Part shown: positions 1 to 8,245 of the stretch, one piece after another
How positions within the stretch are numbered: the first letter of the stretch is position 1
Layout: every line of letters starts with the position of its first letter
Assembly (NCBI GenBank): GCA_964622545.1
Contig: CAZUQM010000035.1
Span: 10,409 to 74,408 of the forward strand
Direction: 5' to 3'
DNA from: JAFGLZ01 sp964622545
Lineage (GTDB): Bacteria > Planctomycetota > Phycisphaerae > UBA1845 > JAFGLZ01
Length of the DNA stretch: 64,000 nt
Notes under the pieces: generated by a model
The model's database searches: none
The model's input: only the letters and a program-made list of their open reading frames with translations
What the model was told of the DNA's origin: nothing
Made by a program: the position numbers and the translations under genes

Positions 1-1
1 C

Positions 2-784
2 GAAGACCCGTGCACGTACTACCCGGACCCGGACACCCTCACGGTGACGGCGGATCCGACCGGAAACGGCCAGGTGAGCTTCGAACGTCTGTTCACCACC
101 TTCGATGACGGTCGGCTTGACACCTTGGATGCCGATCTGCTCGGCACGCAAACCCAGGAATTCTCCACCTCTTGGATTTGGGCCGAGACCAACGTGGGCT
201 GGTTGTCCCTTCTGGTCTGGGCCGATGGCGAACTAACCGAATTGGGTTTCGAGGCCGATGATGAGCAGATGCTCACGGTGGGGCCTAATGGTCAATACCA
301 CCTACCTCCGGAGGGGGAGGCGACGTATGCGGCTGGGGGGCTGGGCACGGTCACATTATCGCACGATACGACGCTATGTATCGGCATCAACATCGGTGGG
401 TTCGATTGGGATCCAGACTACACGATAGACCTGAGCGGCACGCAGAGCCAGGAGGCCGGGCTCGGCGGCGCGATGACGCTGTATGAGATCGGCGAGGACG
501 GGCAGTACCCGAAGGACGCCGGGTTCGATCTCGGTATCGACCTGGACGGCTCGATTGATCTCCCCTTCTCCACCTCAGGTTCGATTCACCGTGAAGAGTG
601 GTTGAGCAGCGAGCAGTACTACGTCATCAACATCAACTACGAGGTCGACGGCTCGATCCGATTCGACGATGTCTCGTTTGAGTTGCATGACACGCTAGAA
701 GGGGTCATTCCGGAACCGACCACGGCGGCCGTCTTCGGCCTTGTCGGTGCGATGGCCGCGCTGGCGCGACGTCAGCGTCGTTAG
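2..784 (+). CDS. PEP-CTERM surface/secreted protein, 5' end outside window
   Basis: The reading frame is open from the left edge, so only the last 260 residues are visible; a GTG at 44 is in frame but need not be the start because protein-like sequence precedes it. The C-terminus has the three-part PEP-CTERM signal: PEP, a hydrophobic stretch of about 16 residues, and a basic end (RRQRR). In this family an exosortase removes the tail and the protein is delivered to the envelope or extracellular matrix. The visible body is acidic, rich in Gly, Asp and Thr, with no enzymatic motif that I recognise; it looks like a beta-sandwich. No exosortase gene is in the window. The sorting signal is certain; the function of the body is unknown. 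Confidence 0.85.
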   Translation, partial: EDPCTYYPDPDTLTVTADPTGNGQVSFERLFTTFDDGRLDTLDADLLGTQTQEFSTSWIWAETNVGWLSLLVWADGELTELGFEADDEQMLTVGPNGQYHLPPEGEATYAAGGLGTVTLSHDTTLCIGINIGGFDWDPDYTIDLSGTQSQEAGLGGAMTLYEIGEDGQYPKDAGFDLGIDLDGSIDLPFSTSGSIHREEWLSSEQYYVININYEVDGSIRFDDVSFELHDTLEGVIPEPTTAAVFGLVGAMAALARRQRR

Positions 785-998
785 GTTCACAGGACGTCTC
801 CACGTCGGGCAGAATACGCGCCAGACGCGCGACCTGATAACCCGGCGCTCCGTGTGACGCGAGGGCGGGGCGCCGGTCCTCTGTGAGTATGCGCCATCTC
901 CCAAGAGAGCGTCCGGACCTCCAGAGTTTGCACCGATACGGTGTGCTCCTGTAGGGTAGATCCGTTGATCCAATCTTCGTCAGATAGGAGCCGCAACC

Positions 999-2384
999 GT
1001 GTCCATGACGCGCAGGAAGTTCCTCGCCGGCGTCTCTCTGGCCGCAGGGGCCTCGGCCCGTGGTCAGCAGGACGAATCCCGTCGAAGCCATGAAGATCCG
1101 GCCGGAAGTCGCACGGTCCCTCGGGTGAGCTGGTCCCGTTCGGTGCCCGTTCGCTATGAGGCCGCCGTCGCCGTCATCGGCGGCGGGATCGCGGGCGTGT
1201 CGGCGGCCTGCGCCGCGGCCCGGTCCGGGGCGAAGGTCGTCCTGGTCGAGCGGTTCGCCGTGACGGGCGGCAACTGCACCTCGGGCGGCGTGGCGTCGTT
1301 CTGCGGCGAGACGGCCGGTCAGGGCGAGGTCTTCGACACGATCGTCGGCATGCTGGAGAAGTGGGACGCCATCAGGCCGTACAAGCCCTATCCGAAGGCC
1401 GACAATCGTGTGTTCGACCACGCGGTCTTAGCGGTGGTTCTGCAAGAGCTGCTGCTGCGACGCGGCGTGAAGCTGTTGCTGCACACCCGCTTCGTCGATG
1501 CCTGCGAGCGCGGCGGACGGATCACCGACGCCATCGTCTGCGGCAAGAGCGGCCCCGAGGCCCTGCGGGCCAAACAGTTCGTCGACTGCACCGGCGAGGC
1601 CGAGCTCACACGGGCGGCCGGGTTTGAGGTGGTCAAAGGCCGACCCGAAGATCAGGTCCAACTGCCCATGTCGATGATGACGTTCGTCCGGCATGTGTCC
1701 AAGGGCAAGGCCGGACCCCAGGTGCCCGAGGGCTGGTTCAAGCCCATCCGTCGCCGGGAAGACCTTCCGATGACGAGCATCTGGCCGAACGGTCCCGGCG
1801 GCAACGCGCTGAAGATCAAGGTCCCGCTGGCGGACTCGACCGGAACCGAGTCGATGACCGACGCCGAGATCCGGGCTCGACGCCGGATGATGGCCGTGAT
1901 CGACTACTTTCAGCGCATCGAAGGCAAGCCGTGGCGGTACGACCATTGTTCGCCGCGGATCGGCATCCGTGAGGGATGCCGCGTGGTGGGTGACTACACG
2001 CTGAAGGTGGAGGACCTGCGGGCGGCTCGCGAGTTCGACGATGCGGTCGCTCGAGGGGTGTACTGCCTCGACGCCCATAAGCCCGACGACGAGGGGCGGA
2101 CCTATATCCTGCCTCCGGACCAACGGACGGTCCCGCCGTATCAGATTCCGTTGCGTTCGCTGATCGTCCGCGACGGCAAGAACCTGCTGGCCGCGGGCCG
2201 GTGCTTCTCGGCCGATCAGCTTGCCCTGTCGTCGGCGCGGGTCACCACGAGCTGCTCCATGATGGGTCAGGCCGCGGGCATCGCCGCGGCCGTGGCCGCG
2301 GCGGAGGGCGTCGGCATCCGGGGCATTGACGCGGCCGAGGTTCGCGAAGTAGTCGAGAAACGGGGCGCGCGGTTGGGGGTTTAG
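999..2384 (+). CDS. Tat-exported FAD-dependent oxidoreductase
   Basis: 461 residues. The N-terminus MSMTRRKFLAG is a twin-arginine signal followed by a hydrophobic segment, so the folded flavoprotein should be exported. A Rossmann dinucleotide site, GGGIAG at residues 61-66 followed by an acidic strand end (VLVER), binds the FAD ADP moiety; TGGNCTSGGVASF fits the second FAD contact of the FAD_oxidored (PF12831) family. The C-terminus (AAGRCFSADQLALSSARV...MGQAAGIAAA) is the usual closing FAD motif of that family. Substrate is unknown; planctomycete relatives occur among sugar-catabolic proteins. The GTG at 999 is chosen because GGAG lies at 987-990; the ATG at 1005 would be too far from it. 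It stands alone, with a 214-bp gap before it. Confidence 0.85.
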   Translation: MSMTRRKFLAGVSLAAGASARGQQDESRRSHEDPAGSRTVPRVSWSRSVPVRYEAAVAVIGGGIAGVSAACAAARSGAKVVLVERFAVTGGNCTSGGVASFCGETAGQGEVFDTIVGMLEKWDAIRPYKPYPKADNRVFDHAVLAVVLQELLLRRGVKLLLHTRFVDACERGGRITDAIVCGKSGPEALRAKQFVDCTGEAELTRAAGFEVVKGRPEDQVQLPMSMMTFVRHVSKGKAGPQVPEGWFKPIRRREDLPMTSIWPNGPGGNALKIKVPLADSTGTESMTDAEIRARRRMMAVIDYFQRIEGKPWRYDHCSPRIGIREGCRVVGDYTLKVEDLRAAREFDDAVARGVYCLDAHKPDDEGRTYILPPDQRTVPPYQIPLRSLIVRDGKNLLAAGRCFSADQLALSSARVTTSCSMMGQAAGIAAAVAAAEGVGIRGIDAAEVREVVEKRGARLGV

Positions 2385-2507
2385 TAAGTCCGCGTCCGAA
2401 TAAAAACATGCTCAAGACAAGCCGGATTTCCCACTTAGTAACCAATAGCCTGGAATTCAGCGGCGCTATGCGTCGTTTGTTTTAACTCCTACGCAGCCAA
2501 GATGTAT

Positions 2508-2519
2508 CGCCAATTGGCG
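2508..2519. promoter_or_regulatory. Perfect 12-bp palindrome upstream of sigma-54 promoter
   Basis: CGCCAATTGGCG is fully self-complementary and lies about 26 bp upstream of the -24 element at 2545, i.e. around -64 to -53 relative to the inferred start site. This is closer than a classical NtrC-type enhancer (usually -80 to -150), so it may instead be an accessory or repressor site. Only the palindrome is seen; its function is inferred. Confidence 0.35.
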
Positions 2520-2544
2520 CGTTTACATCATCTTTCTTCCGCCT

Positions 2545-2561
2545 TTGGCACGGCTATTGCA
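2545..2561 (+). promoter_or_regulatory. Sigma-54 (RpoN) -24/-12 promoter
   Basis: TTGGCACGGCTATTGCA matches the sigma-54 consensus YTGGCACG-N4-TTGCW at every defined position, with exactly 10 bp between the -24 GG and the -12 GC. The predicted start site is about 2572. No convincing coding gene follows; the next + strand gene (tgt) starts at 3308, beyond a rho-independent terminator at 2722-2766. Sigma-54 promoters need an enhancer-binding activator; sigma-54 regulation (PrsR/RpoN) is known for PEP-CTERM systems in other phyla, and PEP-CTERM genes are present here, but that link is only a possibility. Confidence 0.8.
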
Positions 2562-2571
2562 CGGGCCTATT

Positions 2572-2766
2572 CTGCTGCAATATATTGCATCCGAAAGCCT
2601 TGAGTGTTTTTCGCTGGACGCCAAGATTCTTCTTGACGAGGATGGTGAAATCGGCTATAGGATATCCATCAGCATTGCGACGTATCGCCGACGGCGATAG
2701 TCATAGAGCTTTTCCCCTCCGGAAAGCACCGGGCGATTCCTCAGATCCCCGGTGTTTTCTTTTTCT
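2572..2766 (+). ncRNA. Candidate sigma-54-dependent small RNA with anti-Shine-Dalgarno motif
   Basis: A transcript of about 195 nt is predicted between the sigma-54 promoter at 2545-2561 and the terminator at 2722-2766. Inside it, 2683-2699 forms a tight hairpin (TATCGCC, loop GAC, GGCGATA). Between this hairpin and the terminator stem lies an unpaired pyrimidine run, TTTTCCCCTCC (2710-2720), complementary to a Shine-Dalgarno sequence such as GGAGGGGA; exposed C-rich patches of this kind are typical of small RNAs that block ribosome binding. Open frames across the segment run through the terminator or lack a ribosome site; the best short one would end at 2700 but has no start codon with an SD. 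The transcript and its targets are inferred. Confidence 0.55.
2722..2766 (+). terminator. Rho-independent terminator
   Basis: A 12-bp stem (2722-2733 pairing with 2748-2759, one G-U pair) encloses a 14-nt loop and is followed directly by a T-rich tail (2760-2766, then more T/C). The U-tract is on the + strand side only, so it ends transcription coming from the sigma-54 promoter rather than from acyP on the other strand. U-tailed terminators are otherwise rare in this window. Confidence 0.8.
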
Positions 2767-2819
2767 CAACAATGACAAAACAGCACGCCAAAGGGAATCC
2801 TGCCCTGCAACGATGGCGG

Positions 2820-3092
2820 TCAGTACGCGATGTCGAAGCGAACGTAGCGCCCCGTGGCGGGGGCGTCTTGGCTGGTCGTCTCGCGGATCTGTCCGCCCAT
2901 CTCGCTCTGGATCGCCGAGACAAAGGCATCTAGCTCCCGGTCGTCGCCTTCGGCGACCACCTTGACCCGCCCGTCCGGGAGGTTCTTGACGAAGCCCGTC
3001 ACATCGAAATGGCGCGCGATGCGGCACGTCGTGTAGCGAAACCCCACGCCTTGGACGTTTCCCGAGAAGTGAATCAGACGTTGTGCGGCCAT
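2820..3092 (-). CDS. acyP: Acylphosphatase
   Basis: 90 residues, the normal size for this small cytoplasmic enzyme, which hydrolyses carboxyl-phosphate bonds in acyl phosphates such as carbamoyl phosphate and 1,3-bisphosphoglycerate. The family signature is complete: VQGVGFR near residue 14, whose Arg binds phosphate, and GFVKNLPDG near residue 33, whose Asn orients the nucleophilic water. The closing aromatic strand (YVRFDIAY) is present too. AGGAG lies about 10 nt upstream of the ATG at 3092. It is transcribed toward the sigma-54 transcript, convergently. Confident assignment. Confidence 0.95.
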   Translation of the reverse strand: MAAQRLIHFSGNVQGVGFRYTTCRIARHFDVTGFVKNLPDGRVKVVAEGDDRELDAFVSAIQSEMGGQIRETTSQDAPATGRYVRFDIAY

Positions 3093-3307
3093 GTTCCAGC
3101 GCTCCTGCTCGTGTCGCCGTTCGGCATTCTGGACGACCGACCGAACGATGAAGGGCCGGCCGACCCGCGGGGCTGTGGAGGGTTAGACGGCGTCCAGGCC
3201 GGCGTGATTGTAGGCAGAGCCGGACGAAATGGCACGTGCGCCGGCAGTCCGTCCGATCGAGACCGACCGTGGACGCAGCGGGGCCGCATGGCTACGATGG
3301 CCCGCCA

Positions 3308-4438
3308 ATGCTCCGTTTTGACGTGCTCCAGACCGATTCATCCAGTTCGGCCCGACGCGGTCGGCTCACCACGCCCCACGGTGTCATCGAGACGCCCGTG
3401 TTCATGCCCGTGGGCACGCGAGCGGCCGTCAAGGGCATGACCGTGGATCAGCTCCAAGGGCTCGGCACGCAGATCCTGCTTGGCAACACCTATCACCTTC
3501 AGCTTCGCCCCGGCGCGGAGCTGATCGAGCGCCTCGGCGGCCTGCACGCCTTCATGGGCTGGCCGGGCCCGATCTTGACCGACAGCGGCGGCTACCAGGT
3601 GTTCAGCCTGTCCGAGCTGGCGGACATCGACGACGACGGCGTCTCGTTCGCCTCGCCGGTGGACGGTGCGCCGCTGCGCTTCACTCCGGCCTCGGCCACC
3701 CGTATCCAGAACCGCCTCGGCGCGGACATCATCATGTGCTTCGACCAGTGTCCGCCCTACCCGTGTGATCGCGATGACGTCGTCGCGGCGGTCGAGAGGA
3801 CGATCCGTTGGGCCGCCGAGTGCCGCGACGCCCACGCGCGGCCCGACGAGCAGTGGCTCTTCGGCATCAACCAGGGTGGCGTGCATGCGGACCTCCGTCG
3901 TCAGTGCGCGGAACGATTGGCCGAGATCGACCTGCCCGGTTGCGCGATCGGCGGCCTGAGCGTCGGGGAGTCGCACGAGCAGATGATCGCGACGGTCGAG
4001 CAGGTGTGTCCGATCTTGCCCGCGGATCGGCCGCGCTACCTGATGGGGGTGGGCACGCCCCGGGACATCCTCGCGGCCGTGTTGCGCGGCGTCGATATGT
4101 TCGACTGCGTCTTACCGACGCGCAACGGGCGCAACGCCTTTGCCTTCACGGCCGGCGGTTCGGTCCGGCTGCGAAATGCGCGGTATCGGGACGACAGTGC
4201 GCCGCTGGAAGAGGGCTGCGACTGTCCGACGTGCTCGCGCCACAGCCGTGCGTACCTCCGTCATCTGTTCAAGACCGGCGAAATGCTCGGGCCGATCCTG
4301 GTGTCGTTGCACAACGTGAGGTTCTACCACCGGTTCATGGATCGGCTGCGGGCCTTGATCGAAGCGGGTCGACCGGCGACAATCATCGACGACTATCCCA
4401 TCGCAGCGACCAACGCAATTGGGCAGGAGGATGCCTGA
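3308..4438 (+). CDS. tgt: tRNA-guanine transglycosylase (queuosine biosynthesis)
   Basis: 376 residues, typical for bacterial Tgt, which swaps guanine 34 of GUN-anticodon tRNAs for preQ1. The general acid is Asp92 in TDSGGYQVF, the nucleophile Asp266 in DMFDCVLPTRNGR, and the zinc site is Cys304, Cys306, Cys309 (CDCPTC) with His335. The frame is open further upstream, but the homologous N-terminus begins with MLRFDV at the ATG at 3308; the upstream 24 codons look non-coding. It is followed 130 bp later by yajC, the usual bacterial neighbour in the tgt-yajC-secDF arrangement, but secD and secF are absent here. Confidence 0.97.
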   Translation: MLRFDVLQTDSSSSARRGRLTTPHGVIETPVFMPVGTRAAVKGMTVDQLQGLGTQILLGNTYHLQLRPGAELIERLGGLHAFMGWPGPILTDSGGYQVFSLSELADIDDDGVSFASPVDGAPLRFTPASATRIQNRLGADIIMCFDQCPPYPCDRDDVVAAVERTIRWAAECRDAHARPDEQWLFGINQGGVHADLRRQCAERLAEIDLPGCAIGGLSVGESHEQMIATVEQVCPILPADRPRYLMGVGTPRDILAAVLRGVDMFDCVLPTRNGRNAFAFTAGGSVRLRNARYRDDSAPLEEGCDCPTCSRHSRAYLRHLFKTGEMLGPILVSLHNVRFYHRFMDRLRALIEAGRPATIIDDYPIAATNAIGQEDA

Positions 4439-4568
4439 GAAGGGCCGAAAGGGGTCGACTCGGATTCGGCGGCATCCAAGTGTGGGGCGTCCGGTCGAGC
4501 GAACCGGTGACGAGGTCAAACCGCCAAGGCCGGAACGGGCCTGATCCGCTACGGAGGACACGAGGACC

Positions 4569-4934
4569 ATGACGACGTTGATGACGCTGGCACAGACGGC
4601 GATGACGACCATGCTGGCCCAGGGCGGAGGAGGGGGCCAGGGCGCCGGCGGTGGCGGTCAGGTCTTGTTCATCGGGCTGATGCTGGCCGTGGCCGTCTTC
4701 TGGATCATCACCATGCGCGGCAACAGCAAGGAGAAGAAGCAGCGCCAGGCCATGCTCGACAACCTGGCCAAGAGCGATCGTGTCCTCACCATCGGGGGCA
4801 TCATCGGGACGGTCGTTGCCGTCAAGGGCAATGAGGTGGTCATCAAGGTCGATGAGGGCACGAACACGAAGATGCTGTTCACGCGGTCGGCCGTTCAGAA
4901 GGTGCTGACCGGCGAGGAGGAGGAGAAGTCCTGA
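4569..4934 (+). CDS. yajC: Preprotein translocase subunit YajC
   Basis: 121 residues with one transmembrane helix near residues 32-50 followed by a basic, soluble YajC domain (GNSKEKKQRQAMLDNL...DRVLTIGGIIGTVVAV). YajC sits in the inner membrane with SecDF-YidC and supports Sec export. The N-terminal 30 residues before the helix are unusually long and contain a Gly-rich run (GGGGGQGAGGGG). The ATG at 4569 has GGAGG about 11 nt upstream. The linkage to tgt is conserved across bacteria; the downstream secDF genes expected in many genomes are not here. Confidence 0.95.
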   Translation: MTTLMTLAQTAMTTMLAQGGGGGQGAGGGGQVLFIGLMLAVAVFWIITMRGNSKEKKQRQAMLDNLAKSDRVLTIGGIIGTVVAVKGNEVVIKVDEGTNTKMLFTRSAVQKVLTGEEEEKS

Positions 4935-5402
4935 GCCGAAATTCTCAGGGCAGCCCCGCTATTCATGCGTACGACGCGTCCCTTGATTCCAGGTCCTTAG
5001 AGTTCTTTCATCATCCTTCGCCGTGGTTCTATTCATAACCTCCTGCCATATCTACGCTAATCTCACGGCATCGCCTAGGTGATTTTACCAGAAGGAATTA
5101 CCTAACTTCACCAGCTTCGGATACCGATTAAAGGAGCGCTGACATCGGGAGGTGATTGAAGCGCCGCAGAGAGCGTTTCCAGACCTGCCGAGGATGCGGG
5201 GACGTGCCTCACAGCCCGGGGGTTCGGTCGATACCGAGGCGACCGGTGATCGGCTGGAAATCCGCGGAGGGGTGAGTTCGAAACCAGTCCCTGCTCGAGT
5301 GGCCCTGAGCGGTGTTTTCCTTCCCTGTCTCACAAGCCCTGCCAACCCGCTCAGGGCCGCCTTCCTGTCCTGGCGGCCCATCCCGCCTGCCGACCACTCC
5401 GG
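4935..5402. other. Gene-free interval between yajC and the ceramidase-like gene
   Basis: The interval separates convergent genes. Its first half (about 4970-5130) is AT-richer than the surroundings. A frame from a GTG at 5152 runs to 5406 into the end of the ceramidase gene, but its product is Pro/Arg-rich and unlike a protein. The only clear structure is the inverted repeat at 5301-5358. No RNA gene or promoter recognised. Confidence 0.6.
5301..5358. terminator. 12-bp perfect inverted repeat, possible terminator
   Basis: GGCCCTGAGCGG (5301-5312) is the exact reverse complement of CCGCTCAGGGCC (5347-5358), with a 34-nt pyrimidine-rich loop. It lies 45 nt beyond the stop of the ceramidase-like gene. 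There is no U-tract, so it could be a 3'-end protecting hairpin or a rho-dependent end rather than an intrinsic terminator. Confidence 0.4.
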
Positions 5403-6851
5403 CTAACCCTTATCGATCAGCTTCGCCCAGGCGGCCATCAGGCGCGGCGCGACCTCGGGGCCGCAACTGTTGAACTCGCCGTACTGGCGTTTCGACCGGC
5501 CGTAGGCGTAGGGGTGGAACCAGTCCCATTGCGATTTGGGAATGATGTAGCCCACCTCGTCATTGGCCAGGCCGATCACCATCTTGTACTTGCCCTTCAT
5601 GAGCGGATAGATCGTCGGCTCGAGCGGTGCGCCGGGGAAGTCGGCGTTGGCCTCTTGCGGCGTTTGGAATTTGCCGACCGTGATCTCGGGATAGATCTCG
5701 CCGGGGATGGCCGCGATCTGAAGTTGACCGATCGTGACCAGGGCCACCTCGGTCAGGAGGTGTGGGTCGTCGACGGCCGAGAGCTTGGCGCCCTTGCCGT
5801 CAGTGGTCTTGGGGATTTCAACCGGCTTTCCGTCTGCGTCGTAGACCTGACGATGGAACATACCCATGCCCATGGCCGTCTTGTAGACGCGGTTCCAGAT
5901 GGGCAGCAGGGCGGTTTCGGCCTTGGCCGAGATCGAGCCCGACAAGGGTTCAGCCTTGGCCAGAGCCTTTTCAGCGATCTGGCCCATGATCTCACCGTAG
6001 GCCATCATTTCCTTGATCTGGCTCTTCGGCATGGGCTCTTTGGTGAACGGGTTCACGCCGGGGTTGCGGGGCGCGAGCAGCCCGCCGATCGATCCGGAGT
6101 TGTAGACGGTCATACCGCCGAATCGCATCTCCAGGTATGTTCGGAGCGTTGAGGGGAAGTCGCTGCTGAGCTGTTTGTTGCGGGAGCCCAACACTTCGGG
6201 ATGGCAGGGGATGTTGACCAGTGTTGCGAGGGCGCGATTGCCACGCAGCGGTCGGGCCTGGATGACGGTCATCGTCGTGTCGAGGACCTTGGGCGTCCTG
6301 GAATCGCCGATGAAGTGGCCGAAGCTGTTGACGTCGATCTGGGCGATGACGAGCTTCGCCTTCTTGGCCGACTTGCAGGCATGGCTCACGGCGTCGATAC
6401 AGGCCTTGCGGACCCGTTCGAGGTAGCCCGGCTGGATGCCCGTCTTCACGTACGGTCCCCAGATGCCGACCGTGTCGGTGCTGGCATGGGTGTGTGTGCT
6501 GCTGATCAGGACGTAGTCGATCTTCGGTTTGAGATCGAGCTTGGCGATCTCGGCGCGGATCTGCTCGACCTGGTCGTAGAAGAAGCCGACGAGGTCGAGC
6601 GCGACGATGGCCACGCCGAATTGGCCGTCGCTGACGACCATGGCTCGCGCGAAGATCGGATCGTGGGCCTTTTCGGCCTGGCGGCCCATGCCGTAGCCGG
6701 CGAGCCAGACCGGCGGGGCGTCGGGCGACACCTCGGGGGTGATGTCGATGGCGGCAGCGCCGACGGTGTAGGTACTCGGTCGTGCGGCCAGGACGGGGGT
6801 CGCGGCGGCGATCAGGCTCAGCATCACGATGGTGGCTAGGGTACGGCGCAT
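5403..6851 (-). CDS. Secreted neutral/alkaline non-lysosomal ceramidase-like hydrolase
   Basis: 482 residues. An N-terminal signal peptide (MRRTLATIVMLSLIAAATPVLA) precedes a domain of the neutral ceramidase N-terminal type (PF04734): VGAAAIDITP at the start, LAGYGMGR, and the metal-ligand region SSTHTHASTDTVGIWG. The family includes zinc amidases that release fatty acid from ceramide, but planctomycetes encode many short paralogues whose substrates are unknown. The protein lacks the C-terminal domain of true ceramidases, so the substrate should be left open. The ATG at 6851 is chosen because AAAGGAG lies at the right distance; the frame upstream is non-coding Arg/Ser-rich. It diverges from the UvrC-like gene. 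Confidence 0.85.
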   Translation of the reverse strand: MRRTLATIVMLSLIAAATPVLAARPSTYTVGAAAIDITPEVSPDAPPVWLAGYGMGRQAEKAHDPIFARAMVVSDGQFGVAIVALDLVGFFYDQVEQIRAEIAKLDLKPKIDYVLISSTHTHASTDTVGIWGPYVKTGIQPGYLERVRKACIDAVSHACKSAKKAKLVIAQIDVNSFGHFIGDSRTPKVLDTTMTVIQARPLRGNRALATLVNIPCHPEVLGSRNKQLSSDFPSTLRTYLEMRFGGMTVYNSGSIGGLLAPRNPGVNPFTKEPMPKSQIKEMMAYGEIMGQIAEKALAKAEPLSGSISAKAETALLPIWNRVYKTAMGMGMFHRQVYDADGKPVEIPKTTDGKGAKLSAVDDPHLLTEVALVTIGQLQIAAIPGEIYPEITVGKFQTPQEANADFPGAPLEPTIYPLMKGKYKMVIGLANDEVGYIIPKSQWDWFHPYAYGRSKRQYGEFNSCGPEVAPRLMAAWAKLIDKG

Positions 6852-6984
6852 GGTGGTTACACTCCTTTCGGACGTATTGTAGGCCAGGGGCGGCATGCGG
6901 GCCCAGCCGGGCGTGTCGGAAGTTGTCGATCCGTTTCGCGGGCCGCACGGTTGATTCGCGTTCGCCCGCGGGTACCCTGGAGGT

Positions 6985-8184
6985 ATGGACCTCGACCATC
7001 TCTTTGCCGAGGGCATCGACGTCCCTCCGCCGCCGGACGAGCTTGAACCCAAGCAGCTTCCGTCGCATGGCGGGGTGTGGCTCCTGCTGGACGAGCACGA
7101 TCGCCCGATCCAGCTCGGCGGCTGCGAGAGCCTGCGTCGGACGGTCTCGTTTCGGCTGGCCAACCCGGTCGAGGACGAGCAGCGGCGCGCCCGGGCCGAC
7201 CTGCGCGCGATCACGCGGCGGATAGTCTGGTGGCCTACGCATTCCCAGTTCGAGACGACGTACGATTACCACCGCATCGCGCGCCAGCTCCACCGGGACG
7301 ACTACATGGAGCTGGTCGGTTTCTCGCCGTCGTGGTTCGTCCGCGTGGATCTCGACGCCAAGGTCCCGCGCCTGACGCCGACCCGCAAGGTGTTCGCCAG
7401 CGACGTGACCTACTTCGGACCGTTCGTCAGCCGGGCGGGCTGCTCGCGCTATATCGAGGTGCTTCAAGAGCTGTTCAGCCTGTGCCGCTGCATGGAGGTG
7501 CTCGAGCAGGCGCCGAACGGTCGGCGGTGCGCCTATGCCGAGATGGGCAAGTGCCCGGCGCCGTGCGACGGGACCATCTCGCTGGACGCCTACCGCGGCA
7601 TGGTGGCCGAGGCGGTGGACATGGTCCGCGACGGACCGTCCGCCTACGCCGAGTCCGCCGAGCGGGAGATGCACGAGGCCTCGGCGCGGCGGGAGTTCGA
7701 GCAGGCCGCCGACGCCAAGCGACGCATGCAAGACGCCCGGACGCTGACCGAGGGTCTGTACCGCTTCGTGACCGTCATGGATCGATTTCACTGGCTGATC
7801 GTTCAGCGCGGGCCGGGACGCACGAAGGTCAAGCCCTTCTTCGTTCGGGGCGGGTGGATTGATCGCGGCGAGACCGTTCCGCTCAAGGAGCTGGACCAGC
7901 ACGTGCCCGGGTGGATCGAGGCCATGGGGGAGCCCTCGCCGGCCAGCGGGGGCGACGACGCGACACAACGGGCCGAGCACGTCTGGCTGGTGAGCCACTT
8001 CCTGTTTCGCTCCGAGAAGCTGCCGGGACTGTTCGTCAGCGCCGCAGGGCTGCCGGCGACCGAGGAGCTGGTCGAGCTCGTCCGCGAGACGTTCACCGTC
8101 AAGCCGCGGCGGAAGGGCCAAAACGAAGCCGATGCCGAGTCCGCGGAGCCCTCCGCGATTGATGCCTCGCAGCAGGGCGGGTAG
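6985..8184 (+). CDS. UvrC/Cho-like protein with lost GIY-YIG catalytic residues
   Basis: 399 residues with the layout of the N-terminal half of excinuclease UvrC: a GIY-YIG-like region (residues 29-110), a cysteine-rich segment, and a UVR helical hairpin (about 225-255) that in UvrC contacts UvrB. The Cys pattern C169-x12-C182-x7-C190-x3-C194 with GKCPAPC matches the [4Fe-4S] site of UvrC. However the GIY and YIG motifs read GVW (30-32) and QLG (43-45), so both catalytic tyrosines are missing, and there is no RNase-H-like C-terminal endonuclease or HhH domain. It may be a non-catalytic DNA-damage or UvrB-binding protein. The start has GGAGG only 1-2 nt upstream, an unusually short spacing. 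Confidence 0.8.
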   Translation: MDLDHLFAEGIDVPPPPDELEPKQLPSHGGVWLLLDEHDRPIQLGGCESLRRTVSFRLANPVEDEQRRARADLRAITRRIVWWPTHSQFETTYDYHRIARQLHRDDYMELVGFSPSWFVRVDLDAKVPRLTPTRKVFASDVTYFGPFVSRAGCSRYIEVLQELFSLCRCMEVLEQAPNGRRCAYAEMGKCPAPCDGTISLDAYRGMVAEAVDMVRDGPSAYAESAEREMHEASARREFEQAADAKRRMQDARTLTEGLYRFVTVMDRFHWLIVQRGPGRTKVKPFFVRGGWIDRGETVPLKELDQHVPGWIEAMGEPSPASGGDDATQRAEHVWLVSHFLFRSEKLPGLFVSAAGLPATEELVELVRETFTVKPRRKGQNEADAESAEPSAIDASQQGG

Positions 8185-8245
8185 ACTGACCTGCAAGCCG
8201 CGAACCATCCGGCGCCCGATTCGACCCCTGAGCGCGAGGTGATCA

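Noticed and set aside
2585..2965. + strand frame of 126 residues across the sigma-54 transcript
   Set aside because: It reads straight through the terminator hairpin, has no ribosome site and its second half is the antisense of acyP.
5152..5406. 84-residue frame after a GTG preceded by a purine-rich run
   Set aside because: Pro/Arg/Ser-rich and without any protein-like pattern, overlaps the end of the ceramidase gene and has no domain.
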